Shown here one piece after another: positions 18,180 to 30,279 of a stretch of 64,000 nt of DNA. Within the stretch, counting starts at the first letter, position 1. Every line of letters starts with the position of its first letter. The notes under the pieces are model-generated. The model saw nothing but the letters and a program-made list of their open reading frames with translations. It was not told the origin of the DNA and ran no database searches. The position numbers and the translations under genes were made by a program. The DNA lies in NCBI RefSeq assembly GCF_011170125.1, contig NZ_BLLN01000003.1, positions 682,001 to 746,000 on the forward strand. The letters are read 5' to 3'. The stretch comes from Streptomyces diastaticus subsp. diastaticus. Its GTDB lineage: Bacteria; Actinomycetota; Actinomycetes; Streptomycetales; Streptomycetaceae.

Positions 18180-18930
18180 CGCCCGGTGTGGCCGACGGCG
18201 GCGAGCAGGGAGGGAAGGGCCGCGCCCCGGCCTCGCCCGCGGTGCCGTGCTGTACCGGGTACGTCCGCACGGAGCCGGCCCCCGGCTCCGTGACCCCCTC
18301 GTCGCTGACCGAGGTGTCGGTCACGGTCGTCCAGCGAGGCCCCGAGGGGGCGCGGACGGCGAAGGAATTCCGGACGGACGGCCCGGCGATCCGGGATCCG
18401 GCCAGGTGCAAGGCGGTGCGGCTGCCGTACCCCGTGCCCGGCGCAGGACTCGTGCTCCGGCCTCCGACAGGCGGGCGAGCGGAATGTGTTCGCCGAGACG
18501 GCACTCGGGCGTGTGCCCTCGGCGACGGCGCGGGTGCCCGGCCGAGGGTGGCGAAGGAGGTCAGCGGACGGGCGCTGCGCAGGGCGCCGGGCCAGGTGCG
18601 GACGACGGTCTCCGGGACGGCGCCGACGCCCCGGCTCGGGGCGGTGTGCGGGTCGTACGGCGGCGTGGTCGCGCGGATGGCGGGCCACCGGGACTCGGGG
18701 CCGGGCGGGTCGCCCCAGCCCGACGGGTCGGAGTTGTCGCCGGAATGCGTGGGGACGGCCGGGGTGCCGTCCTCGCCGATCGCGTCGAGCAGGGCCTGGG
18801 CGAGGGTGACGGCGCCGCCGCACACCCAGCCGGGGCGGCTGGGGGAGGTGTGAGCGAGGAGGGTCTCGCCCGGCCGCACGCCCAGGTCGCGCAGGGCGGC
18901 GGCGAGGGTGTCGAGGGAGCCCGTGAGCGT
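18180..18930 (-). pseudogene. Decayed aminoglycoside 3-N-acetyltransferase-like gene
   Basis: Reading on the minus strand from 18930, LTGSLDTLAAALRDLGVRPGETLL, SPSRPGWVCGGAVTLAQALLDAIG and VPTHSGDNSDPSGWGDPP match AAC(3)-family acetyltransferases, which acetylate the 3-amino group of 2-deoxystreptamine drugs. After TSFATLG the reading leaves frame: the expected ECRLGEHIPLARLSEAGARVL appears only in another frame, then GTGYGSRTALHLA returns to the first frame, followed by VRNSFAV and TDTSVSDEG. At least two frameshifts are thus seen, no good start codon precedes the N-terminal part, and the C-terminal end is unrecognisable. I split the quotation into segments; they are not contiguous. Confidence 0.7.
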
Positions 18931-19003
18931 GGGCCGGGAGTGTGCCCGGCGGCCGGGCGGGGGCCACCGGGCAGGGCGGCCCCCGCCGGGCGGCGGTTGT
19001 GGC

Positions 19004-19477
19004 TCAGCTCTGCGGGGCGGCCCCGCCCGCGTCGCGGAGCATGCAGGTCAGTCGGGCGGAGCAGAGGCGCTTGCCCTGGTCGTCGGTGATGGCGATCTCG
19101 TACGTGGCGGAGGAGCGGCCGCGGTGCACGGGGGTGGCGACGCCCGTGACCAGGCCGGAGCGGGCGCCGCGGTGGTGGGTGCAGTTCAGGTCGACGCCGA
19201 CGGCGAGCTTGTGCGGACCGCCGTGGAGCATGGCGCCCACCGAGCCGAGGGTCTCGGCGAGGACGGCGGAGGCGCCGCCGTGGAGCAGGCCGTACGGCTG
19301 GGTGTTGCCCTCGACGGGCATGGTGCCGACGACGCGGTCGGCGCTCGCCTCCAGGATCTGGACGCCCATCCGGGTGCCGAGGTGTCCGGCGGAGAAGAGG
19401 GCGGCGAGGTCGACGCCGAGCGACGCGTACTCGTCGAGAACCTCCTGCGGGAACTTGACGGTCTGCTGTTCACCCAT
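19004..19477 (-). CDS. Hotdog-fold acyl-CoA thioesterase (PaaI/MenI-like)
   Basis: 157 residues of the PaaI-type thioesterase group. The catalytic-site block YGLLHGGASAVLAETLGS, followed by GVDLNCTHHRGA and a C-terminal beta-rich part, fits enzymes such as DHNA-CoA or phenylacetyl-CoA thioesterases. Exact substrate is unknown. ATG at 19477 follows a GGAGC-like site. It lies between the AAC(3) remnant and the molybdopterin enzyme, transcribed like both. Confidence 0.85.
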   Translation of the reverse strand: MGEQQTVKFPQEVLDEYASLGVDLAALFSAGHLGTRMGVQILEASADRVVGTMPVEGNTQPYGLLHGGASAVLAETLGSVGAMLHGGPHKLAVGVDLNCTHHRGARSGLVTGVATPVHRGRSSATYEIAITDDQGKRLCSARLTCMLRDAGGAAPQS

Positions 19478-19593
19478 GGTCCGGCTCCGTTCACGAAAGC
19501 TGCTCTGAGCAAGCGCTCATTCACAGCTACCGTAGCCCGGGGAAGGCCGCCGCGGCAGGGGGTCCCGCCGAGCGGCCCGCCGGGGTGGGGCCG

Positions 19594-21870
<2,277 letters not shown>

Positions 21871-22055
21871 GCTGCGCTCCCCTTCGAGTCTGGAACCGGG
21901 CCGGCGCGGGCCGGACCGGGCACGTTCTGTGCTGGACCGCCCCCGATCCTCCCACGCCGGTACGGCTGTCGGGAGGGCCGTGCCGTGGCGTTCCCGGGAG
22001 AGCGCCGGGCGGCGGCGCGGGGCCGGCTGTCACAGCGGCGTGGCAGGATCGAGGC

Positions 22056-24782
22056 GTGGCAGAGACAGCATCGAAGAAGAAGTCCGCAGTGGTCGCCGAC
22101 CCGGCAGCCGACCGCCCCCGCCTCATGCTCATGGACGGGCACTCTTTGGCGTACCGGGCGTTCTTCGCGCTGCCCGCGGAGAACTTCACGACCGTGACCG
22201 GCCAGCCGACCAACGCGATCTACGGCTTCGCGTCCATGCTGGCGAACACCCTGCGTGACGAGCGGCCGACGCATTTCGCCGTCGCCTTCGACGTCTCCCG
22301 CAAGACCTGGCGGTCGCAGGAGTTCACCGACTACAAGGCGAACCGCTCCAAGACCCCCGACGAGTTCAAGGGGCAGGTCGAGCTGATCGGCGAGCTGCTC
22401 GACGCGATGCACGCCGAGCGCTTCGCGGTCGACGGCTTCGAGGCCGACGACGTCATCGCGACCCTCGCCACGCAGGCCGAGGCGGCCGGTTTCGAGGTCC
22501 TCATCGTCACCGGCGACCGTGACTCCTTCCAGCTGATCAGCGACCACACCACGGTGCTCTACCCGACCAAGGGCGTCTCCGAGCTGACCCGCTTCACGCC
22601 GGAGAAGGTCCAGGAGAAGTACGGGCTGACCCCCGCCCAGTACCCGGACTTCGCCGCCCTGCGCGGCGACCCCTCGGACAACCTGCCCGGCATCCCCGGC
22701 GTGGGCGAGAAGACCGCCGCGAAGTGGATCAACCAGTTCGGTTCCTTCGCCGAGCTGGTCGAGCGAGCCGACGAGGTCAAGGGCAAGGCCGGGCAGAACT
22801 TCCGCGACCACCTGGAGGCGGTCAAGCTCAACCGCCGCCTCACCGAGATGGTCCGCGACGTCGAGCTGGACCGCACCGTCACCGACCTGGAGCGGGTCCC
22901 CTACGACCGCAAGGCGCTCACCCTGGTCCTGGACACCCTGGAGATCCGCAACCCCTCGCTGCGTGAGCGGTTGCTCGCCGTCGATCCCGGCGCGGCCGAG
23001 GAGGAGCCCGTCACCGAGCCCGCCGTCGAGATCGACGGCACGGTCCTCGACGCGGGGGGGCTGGAGCCGTGGCTCGGCGAGCACGCCGCGGCGCTGACCG
23101 GCATGGCCACGGTCGACACGTGGAAGCTCGGCGAGGGCTCGGTCACCGAGATCGCGCTGGCCGCCCCGGGCGGGGCCGCCGCCTGGTTCGACCCGGCGCG
23201 GCTGGACGAGGCCGACGAGCGGGCCTTCGCCCAGTGGCTGGCCGCCGCCGACCGGCCGAAGGTCCTGCACAACGCCAAGGGCGTCATGCGGGTCTTCGCC
23301 GAGCACGGCTGGCGCGTCGAGGGCGTCACGATGGACACCGCCCTCGCCGCCTACCTGGTCAAGCCCGGCCGCCGCTCCTTCGCGCTGGACGCCCTCTCGC
23401 TGGAGTACCTGGGCCGCGAACTGGCCCCGGCCACCGCGGACGGGCAGCTGACCCTCGGCGCCGACGACGAGGCGGAGGCGCACGCCCTGATGGTGCAGGC
23501 CCGCACCGTCCTCGACCTGGGCGCCGCCTTCGGTGAGCGGCTGGAGCAGGTCGGCGCGACGGAGCTGCTGGCCGACATCGAGCTGCCCACCTCGATCCTG
23601 CTGGCCACCCTGGAGCGCTCCGGCATCGCCGCCGACCGCGCCCATCTGGAGGCGATGGAGCAGCAGTTCGCCGCCGCGGTCCAGCAGGCGGTGAAGGAGG
23701 CGCACGACGCGGTGGGCCGCGAGTTCAACCTCGGCTCGCCCAAGCAGCTCCAGGAAGTCCTCTTCGGCGAGCTGAACCTCCCCAAGACCAAGAAGACCAA
23801 GACCGGCTACACCACCGACGCCGACGCCCTCGCCTGGCTCGCCGCGCAGACCGACCACGAGCTGCCGGTGATCATGCTGCGCCACCGCGAGCAGGCCAAG
23901 CTCCGCGTCACCGTCGAGGGGCTGATCAAGTCGATCGCCGCCGACGGCCGGATCCACACCACGTTCAACCAGACCGTCGCGGCCACCGGCCGGCTCTCCT
24001 CCACCGACCCGAACCTCCAGAACATCCCCGTCCGCACCGACGAGGGGCGCGCCATCCGCCGCGGCTTCGTCGTCGGCGAGGGGTACGAGTCGCTGATGAC
24101 GGCCGACTACAGCCAGATCGAGCTGCGCGTGATGGCCCACCTCTCCCAGGACGAGGGCCTCATCGAGGCGTTCACCTCCGGTGAGGACCTGCACACCACG
24201 GTCGCCTCGCAGGTCTTCGGCGTCGGGCGGGACGCGGTCGACGCCGAGATGCGCCGCAAGATCAAGGCCATGTCGTACGGCCTGGCGTACGGGCTCTCCG
24301 CCTTCGGCCTCTCCCAGCAGCTGAACATCGACGCGGGCGAGGCGCGCGCGCTGATGGACACCTACTTCGAGCGGTTCGGCGGCGTCCGCGACTACCTGCG
24401 GCACGCCGTCGACGAGGCCCGCGCCACCGGGTACACCGAGACGATGCTCGGTCGCCGCCGGTACCTCCCGGACCTCAACAGCGACAACCGCCAGCGCCGC
24501 GAGACCGCCGAGCGGATGGCGCTCAACGCCCCCATCCAGGGCACCGCCGCCGACATCGTCAAGATCGCCATGCTGCGGGTCCACCGCGCCCTCACCGAGG
24601 CGGAACTGAGCAGCCGTATGCTGCTCCAGGTGCACGACGAGATCGTCCTGGAGATCGCCCCCGGCGAGCGGGAGCGGGTCGAGGGGATCGTCCGCCGCGA
24701 GATGGCGGACGCGGTGCGCTTGCGCGCCCCGCTGGACGTCTCGGTCGGCGTGGGCCAGAACTGGGAGGCGGCCGCGCACTGA
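22056..24782 (+). CDS. polA: DNA polymerase I
   Basis: 908 residues. The N-terminal 5'-3' exonuclease (about 20-310) has LMDGHSLAYRAFFALP, VDGFEADDVIATLA, and LRGDPSDNLPGIPGVGEKTA. The middle domain (about 320-490) is a degenerate 3'-5' exonuclease: the usual DxE site is replaced by TVDTWKLG, so proofreading is lost, as in other actinobacteria. The polymerase part has motif A MTADYSQIELRVMAH, motif B RRKIKAMSYGLAYGLSAFG and motif C LLQVHDEIVLEIA. It fills gaps in repair and removes Okazaki primers. Start is GTG at 22056, 185 bp from the divergent molybdopterin gene. Confidence 0.97.
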   Translation: MAETASKKKSAVVADPAADRPRLMLMDGHSLAYRAFFALPAENFTTVTGQPTNAIYGFASMLANTLRDERPTHFAVAFDVSRKTWRSQEFTDYKANRSKTPDEFKGQVELIGELLDAMHAERFAVDGFEADDVIATLATQAEAAGFEVLIVTGDRDSFQLISDHTTVLYPTKGVSELTRFTPEKVQEKYGLTPAQYPDFAALRGDPSDNLPGIPGVGEKTAAKWINQFGSFAELVERADEVKGKAGQNFRDHLEAVKLNRRLTEMVRDVELDRTVTDLERVPYDRKALTLVLDTLEIRNPSLRERLLAVDPGAAEEEPVTEPAVEIDGTVLDAGGLEPWLGEHAAALTGMATVDTWKLGEGSVTEIALAAPGGAAAWFDPARLDEADERAFAQWLAAADRPKVLHNAKGVMRVFAEHGWRVEGVTMDTALAAYLVKPGRRSFALDALSLEYLGRELAPATADGQLTLGADDEAEAHALMVQARTVLDLGAAFGERLEQVGATELLADIELPTSILLATLERSGIAADRAHLEAMEQQFAAAVQQAVKEAHDAVGREFNLGSPKQLQEVLFGELNLPKTKKTKTGYTTDADALAWLAAQTDHELPVIMLRHREQAKLRVTVEGLIKSIAADGRIHTTFNQTVAATGRLSSTDPNLQNIPVRTDEGRAIRRGFVVGEGYESLMTADYSQIELRVMAHLSQDEGLIEAFTSGEDLHTTVASQVFGVGRDAVDAEMRRKIKAMSYGLAYGLSAFGLSQQLNIDAGEARALMDTYFERFGGVRDYLRHAVDEARATGYTETMLGRRRYLPDLNSDNRQRRETAERMALNAPIQGTAADIVKIAMLRVHRALTEAELSSRMLLQVHDEIVLEIAPGERERVEGIVRREMADAVRLRAPLDVSVGVGQNWEAAAH

Positions 24783-25188
24783 CACCGGGCCGCCCGCCGG
24801 AAGGGTCTCGGGCGGTGGCCCGTCGGCGGTCGCCGGACGGACGGCGCGGGGCAACAGGGCGACGCGCAGGGGAAGTCAGGGGGCGCGGCCCGTCGGCGCG
24901 GGGAGCGTGGACGGGGGCGCCTGCCCCGAGGGCCGCGCCGAGGCTCCGTCCGCGTGGAGGATTCGTGCCGGTCCGCCCTCCGCGTACAACCCTCCTGTGT
25001 GCTGCTGTGTCGAACGGGTCGGCCGGTGCGTGAGCGACGCGCCGGCCACGCGCATGTGGCCAAGTGGTGAATACCGGTCAGCGACGGGTGCCCGTGCGCG
25101 GCAGGGTCCCGTAGGGTCGCCAGAGCCGTCCGACCGGGCGCCGGCGCTCACGGGGGACGGCTCGTCGACGCGGGAGGGGTTCCACACA
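24783..25188. other. Non-coding gap between polA and the transglycosylase gene
   Basis: About 400 bp. An imperfect hairpin (GGGCCGCCCG at about 24786 with CGGGCGGTGGCCC ending near 24821) may terminate polA. The rest should hold the promoter of the next gene; the strong ribosome site GGGAGGGG is at about 25172. No recognisable coding sequence. Confidence 0.5.
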
Positions 25189-26922
25189 ATGGCGGCACTG
25201 TTCGGACGGCGGATGCGGCAGGGAGCGGCCAGTACGGCCGTCGCGGCGGCGGCGATGGCGGCACTCTCCGCCTCCGGAGCCCCCTCGGCCGGGAACGAGC
25301 GGCCGGCGGCCGCGGCCTCCGACCGGCCCGCGGCGGGCGCGCCCGGCTCCGAGGACCCGTCGGTCAGCGGCGACTCCCCGTACTACACCGAACTGCCGCC
25401 GCTGAAGGGGCCGGGGCGGAACGATCCGCCGGACGAGACGCCGGCCACCGGCTCCGCCGAGTCCGGGATACCCGCGACCGTCCTCGACGCCTACCGCAAG
25501 GCGGAGGCGTCCCTCGCCGCCAGCAACCCCCGCTGCCGCGTGCCGTGGGAACTCCTCGCCGCCATCGGCAAGGTGGAGTCCGGCCACGCCCGCGGCGGCC
25601 GCCTCGACAGCAACGGCACCACACCGTCCCCGATCCTCGGCCCGGTCCTCAACGGCGTCGGCTTCGCCAACATCTCCGACACCGACGGCGGCGCCTACGA
25701 CGGCGACACCCTCCACGACCGCGCCGTCGGGCCCATGCAGTTCATCCCGCAGACCTGGGAGAGCTGGGGCCGCGACGGCAACGGCGACGGCCGGCGCGAC
25801 CCGAACAACATCTACGACGCCGCCCTCGCCGCCGGCAGCTACCTCTGCGCCCACGACCGCGACCTGACCGTCGAGCGCGACCTGCACCAGGCGATCCTCG
25901 GGTACAACCGCTCGCAGGAGTACCTGCGGACCGTCCTGCGCTGGTACGACCACTACCGCGAGGGCGCCCACGAGGTCCCCGACGGCAGTCAGCCCTCCCC
26001 GCCCGCTCCCGGCGGGAACACCCCGTCGCCCGATCCGGTCCGCCCCGGCCGCCCGGGCACGCCGAGCCCCTCGCCCTCCACACCCGGCAAGCCGGACAAG
26101 CCCGGCAAGCCCACCGAGCCCGGTGACGGCGGCTCGTCCAAGCCCACCCCGCCGCCCACCACGCCCCCGCCGACCACGCCGCCTCCCACGACGCCGCCGC
26201 CCACCACGCCCGCGCCCGCCACCGGTCTCGTCGACCTCGGCGAGGGCACGCTCAGCGCCCCGGCGGGCGAGCGGTTCGCCGACCGCCCGGCCGTGCGGGC
26301 CGAGCGGGCCGGGCAGAAGCCGGCCGCCAAGGCCAAGGTCAGCTTCACCGTCGCCGGGAAGACCGGCACCACCTTCGAGGACGGCACCACCACCGCCGTC
26401 GTCACCACCGGGTCGGACGGCGTCGCCAAGGCGCCCGCCCTCCTGGCGGGCGGCACGCCCGGCGCCCTCACCGTCAAGGCCACCCTCCTCGACGCCCCCG
26501 AGCCCGTCTCCCTCGCCCTGCGCGGCGAGGTCACCGCGGCCCGCGCCGACAAGCTGGTCCGGACCGACGAGACGGAGCTGACCTGCGAGGCGGGTGCCAC
26601 CTTCGAGGGCCGGATCGCCCTGACGGCCACCCGTGGGGGCCAGGCGGCCCCGGGCGTCGCCGCCACCGCCACCGTCCTCACCGGCGCCGACCCCGCCGAC
26701 GGCGAGAAGGCCGCCGGCGAGGGCCCCTACTTCCTCACCCCCGGGGAGGAGCCCGCCGAGGAACGCCGGACCCGCGAACTCGCCCTCACCACCGACGACA
26801 AGGGCCGGCTCGTGCTCCCCGAACTCCACACCGACGACACCGCGGGCACCTTCCGCCTCCGTGTGGAGACGACGGGCGGCGCCGTCCTGGTCCTGGAACT
26901 GACGGTCACCGAAGCCGGCTGA
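25189..26922 (+). CDS. Secreted lytic murein transglycosylase with Pro/Thr-rich linker
   Basis: 577 residues. An Ala-rich signal peptide (about 1-32) is followed by a low-complexity stretch and an SLT/MltB-type lytic transglycosylase domain (about 95-250): catalytic glutamate in AAIGKVESGHA, then AVGPMQFIPQTWESWGRDGNGDG and AAGSYLCAHDRDL, and ILGYNRSQEY. It cleaves peptidoglycan between MurNAc and GlcNAc. A Pro/Lys/Thr linker with repeated TTPPP units (about 265-345) leads to two Ig-like beta-rich modules of unknown role (about 350-577), possibly wall or sugar binding. Start ATG at 25189 has GGGAGGGG 9 bases upstream. Confidence 0.88.
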   Translation: MAALFGRRMRQGAASTAVAAAAMAALSASGAPSAGNERPAAAASDRPAAGAPGSEDPSVSGDSPYYTELPPLKGPGRNDPPDETPATGSAESGIPATVLDAYRKAEASLAASNPRCRVPWELLAAIGKVESGHARGGRLDSNGTTPSPILGPVLNGVGFANISDTDGGAYDGDTLHDRAVGPMQFIPQTWESWGRDGNGDGRRDPNNIYDAALAAGSYLCAHDRDLTVERDLHQAILGYNRSQEYLRTVLRWYDHYREGAHEVPDGSQPSPPAPGGNTPSPDPVRPGRPGTPSPSPSTPGKPDKPGKPTEPGDGGSSKPTPPPTTPPPTTPPPTTPPPTTPAPATGLVDLGEGTLSAPAGERFADRPAVRAERAGQKPAAKAKVSFTVAGKTGTTFEDGTTTAVVTTGSDGVAKAPALLAGGTPGALTVKATLLDAPEPVSLALRGEVTAARADKLVRTDETELTCEAGATFEGRIALTATRGGQAAPGVAATATVLTGADPADGEKAAGEGPYFLTPGEEPAEERRTRELALTTDDKGRLVLPELHTDDTAGTFRLRVETTGGAVLVLELTVTEAG

Positions 26923-27701
26923 CCGACGCCCGCCACCGGGGCCCCGGCTTCGCGCCGCTCCCCGGTGGCGTGCCGCACCGCGGTACGCCACCACCCGAGG
27001 AACGCACGGAGACCAGTCCGCCGCCCGCACGCGCGGCCCCGCGACCCGGCGGCCCCGCGTCCGGCCACGCCTCGACGGAACGCCGCCACGGATCGGCGGG
27101 GCCCCGCGTGCCGCGTCGTCCCCGGGCCGGCCGCCGGGCCGACGACCGGAGCGGCCAGACGGGCGTCGGCATCGGCGGCCACCTCCGCGCACACCTCGTC
27201 CGCGAGCTACCCGGCGAGCGGGATGCCGCGCGCGAAGGCGTACGGCCGCCCGTACGCCGCGAGGTCCGGATCCAGCAGAGGAACGCCACCGCCGCTGTTC
27301 CGGGCGACCGGCGGCAGGGCGGACCTCCCGGGGGCCGCCGGCCAGGTGAACCGGGCGTTGCGGTGCTCGCCGAGCAGGGCCCGGCCGTTGCCGCACCCTC
27401 CGTCCGGGCCGGGCCGGGCCGGTGCGGGGGCGCCGAAGCTCCGGCTCGTCCCCGCAGACCCGCAGGGGGGACCGCGCACTCCGGAGCGCCCCTCCCCCTC
27501 CAGGAGCGGTACGCGCCGGCCTCTCCGGCGGGGCGCGTCCGGCCGGTCCGCACGGGCTGAACGGACCGGTGACCAGACGGAGCGGGCCCGGCGGGACAGG
27601 TCCCGCGGCGGGGACCCGCCGGGAGCCGGCGCGGGCGGGAGGGGTTCTTCGGACACGGCCGTGCGGCCGCTCCCGGCCCGCCGGGGCGGGAGCGGCCCGC
27701 C
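26923..27701. other. Gap with no secure gene, possible decayed minus-strand frame
   Basis: About 780 bp. Frames are open on both strands, which is usual for very GC-rich DNA and proves nothing. The most protein-like piece is on the minus strand at about 27207-27400 (segments ARFTWPAAPGRSALPPVARN and LLDPDLAAYGRPYAFARGIP), and it seems to continue in another frame below 27195 (VCAEVAADADARLAAPVV). This could be a frameshifted gene; I do not recognise the family. Confidence 0.35.
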
Positions 27702-30236
27702 TCACCTCGTGTCCGGTCCCGGTCCCTCCCGCTCCGCCCGCGCCTTCGTGTGCCGTGTCGCCCGGGCCGCCGCCGGGTCCTCGGGCCACGGGTGCTTCGG
27801 ATAGCGGCCGCGCAGTTCCGCGCGGACCGCGCGGTAGCCGTCCGCCCAGAAGGACGCCAGGTCGGAGGTGACCGCGGCCGGGCGGCCGGCGGGGGAGAGC
27901 AGGTGGACGAGGACGGGGACACCCGCGACCCGCGGCGTCCCGGTGAGGCCGAACAGCTCCTGGAGCTTGACCGCGAGCACCGGCCGCTCCGGGTCGGTGT
28001 AGTCCAGGCGGACACGGGAGCCGCTCGGCACCTCCAGCCGTTCCGGGGCCAGTTCGCCGAGCCGCGCCGCCTCACCCCCCGCCCACGGCAGCAGACGGCG
28101 CAGGCAGGCGCCCGCGTCGATCCGGGCCAGGTCGGCGCGGCGCCGCGCCCGCCCCAGCTCCGGCTCCAGCCACTCATCGGCGCGGGCCCGCAGCGCGGCG
28201 TCGGAGACGTCCGGCCAGGCGCCGCCCACCGCCCGGTGCAGGAAGGCGAGGCGCTGTCGCAGCTCGCAGGCGTCCCGCGTCCACCGCAGCAGCCCCAGCC
28301 CCTCCCGCGCCAGCCCTTCCAGCAGCGCCGCCCGGACCCGTCCGGCACCCGCCGAGCCGTCCAGCGGCCGTACCGCCAGTTCGACGGCGCCCAGCCGCTC
28401 CACCCGCCGGGCCACCACGTCGCCGTCGCGCCAGCCGGTCTCCTCCCCCTCGTGGTGCAGCGGAGCCGCCGCCCGTCGGGCCGTCGCCTCGTCCACCGGC
28501 GCGGCCAGCCGGACCCGCGCCCGCGCCCGGCCCACCGGCCGGTCCGCGACCGCCACCGCCAGCCAGGGGCTCTCCCGCAGGGCCGAGCCGGACGCCAGCT
28601 CGGCGCCGGTGCCGGAGACCATCAGATAGCCGTCGCCGCCCCGGGCCCGCGCCAGCCGCTCGGGGAAGGCCAGCGCCGCCACCAGCCCGGCCGCCGTGTC
28701 GTCGCCGGCGCCTTCCCGCGCGCCCGTGTGCGTGTTCCGTACGGCCGACGCCAGCCGCTTCGCCTCGCGCCGCCAGCGGCCCGCGTACGCGTCCTGGCCC
28801 CTGCGCGCCGTCCGCCAGGCGGCGGCGAGATCGTCGCCGTAGCCGCGCGGCGGCTCCTCGCTGAGCAGGGCGACGAGTTCCGCCGCCCGCGCGCCGCCCA
28901 CCTCGGGCGCGGCGTCGAGCAGCGCCCGCGCCAGCCGGGGATGCACCCCCACACCGGAGAACCGCTCGCCCTGGGGTGTGAGGGCGCCGTCCGGGGTGAG
29001 GGCGCCGAGCCCGGTCAGCACCTCGCGGCCGGCGGCCATCGCCCCGGCGGGCGGCGGGTCGAGCAGGGACAGACCCGAGGCGTCCGGATCGCCCCAGCAG
29101 GCGGCCTGGAGGGCGAAGGCGGTCAGGTCGGCGACCTTGATCTCCGGCGGCGGGAACCGTGGCAGCCGGGCGTCCTCCGCCTCGGCCCAGCACCGGTACA
29201 CCGCCCCCGGCGCCTCACGGCCGGCCCGTCCCGCGCGCTGCCGGCCCGAGGCCTGTGAGGCGCGCACCGTGACCAGCGAGCCGAGCCCCCGCGCGTGATC
29301 GGTACGCGGCTCGCGGGCCAGCCCCGAGTCGACCACCACCCGCACCCCGGGCACCGTGAGGCTCGACTCGGCGACCGAGGTGGCCAGCACCACTCGGCGC
29401 CCCGCCGACCCGGCCAGCACCGCGTCCTGCACGGCGGCGGGCGCCCGCCCGTGCACCTGGAGCACCTCCACGCCGGGCGGCGTCCCCAGCTCCCCGGCCA
29501 CCCGGCCGATCTCCCCGACCCCGGGCAGGAAGCACAGCACGTCCCCGTCCCGCTCGGCCAGTGCCCGCCGCACGGTCGCCGCGACATGGGCCAGCAACGC
29601 CGGGTCGACCCGCGTCCCGTGCGGCGGCCGGACCGGCGCGGCCGGCGGTGCCCACACCGTCTCCACCGGGTGGCCGACCCCCTCCGCGGCCACCACCGGC
29701 GCTTCGCCCAGCAGCCGCGCCCACCCCTCGGCGTCGGTCGTCGCCGAGGCCGCCACCAGCCGCAACTCCGGCCGCAGCGCAGCCCGCACATCCAGCAGGA
29801 AGGCGGCGGCGGTGTCCGCGTCGAGGTGGCGCTCGTGGCACTCGTCGAGGATCACGACGTCGACGCCCGGCAGCTCCTGGTCCCGCTGGAGACGGCGGAC
29901 CAGCACGCCGGTGGTCACCACCTCGACCCGGGTGCCCGGGGAGACCACCCGCTCCCCGCGCACCGTGTGCCCGACGCTGCGGCCCGGTTCCTCGCCGAGC
30001 AGCCACGCCATCCGCCGGGCCGCGGCCCGCGCGGCGATCCGGCGGGGCTCGGCCACCAGTACCCGGCGCGGCGGACCCTCCCCGAGCAGTCCGGCGAGGG
30101 CGAGCGGGACCAGTGTCGTCTTGCCGGTGCCGGGCGGCGCGCACAGCACCGCCGTACCCGGCCCGTCCAGCGCCTCGCGCAGCGCGGGCAGCACAAAGCG
30201 GACGGGGAGCCGGGCCAGGGCGTCGGTACGGATCAT
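27702..30236 (-). CDS. hrpB: ATP-dependent helicase HrpB
   Basis: 844-residue DEAH-type helicase. Walker A APPGTGKTT (about 34-42), motif II DECH (VVILDECHERHLD), SAT in VAASATTDAE, motif VI SGRQRAGRAGR, then the helicase-associated domains and the HrpB-specific C-terminal region ending with TSDLASFWADGYRAVRAELR and GRYPKHPWPEDP. HrpB is thought to act in RNA processing, but its bacterial role is poorly defined. Start ATG at 30236; 43 bp separate it from the methyltransferase stop upstream, so both may be one transcript. Confidence 0.95.
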   Translation of the reverse strand: MIRTDALARLPVRFVLPALREALDGPGTAVLCAPPGTGKTTLVPLALAGLLGEGPPRRVLVAEPRRIAARAAARRMAWLLGEEPGRSVGHTVRGERVVSPGTRVEVVTTGVLVRRLQRDQELPGVDVVILDECHERHLDADTAAAFLLDVRAALRPELRLVAASATTDAEGWARLLGEAPVVAAEGVGHPVETVWAPPAAPVRPPHGTRVDPALLAHVAATVRRALAERDGDVLCFLPGVGEIGRVAGELGTPPGVEVLQVHGRAPAAVQDAVLAGSAGRRVVLATSVAESSLTVPGVRVVVDSGLAREPRTDHARGLGSLVTVRASQASGRQRAGRAGREAPGAVYRCWAEAEDARLPRFPPPEIKVADLTAFALQAACWGDPDASGLSLLDPPPAGAMAAGREVLTGLGALTPDGALTPQGERFSGVGVHPRLARALLDAAPEVGGARAAELVALLSEEPPRGYGDDLAAAWRTARRGQDAYAGRWRREAKRLASAVRNTHTGAREGAGDDTAAGLVAALAFPERLARARGGDGYLMVSGTGAELASGSALRESPWLAVAVADRPVGRARARVRLAAPVDEATARRAAAPLHHEGEETGWRDGDVVARRVERLGAVELAVRPLDGSAGAGRVRAALLEGLAREGLGLLRWTRDACELRQRLAFLHRAVGGAWPDVSDAALRARADEWLEPELGRARRRADLARIDAGACLRRLLPWAGGEAARLGELAPERLEVPSGSRVRLDYTDPERPVLAVKLQELFGLTGTPRVAGVPVLVHLLSPAGRPAAVTSDLASFWADGYRAVRAELRGRYPKHPWPEDPAAARATRHTKARAEREGPGPDTR

Positions 30237-30279
30237 GCCCCCAGTCTCGTACGCCCGCGCGGGCGTACGAGACGGGTGG

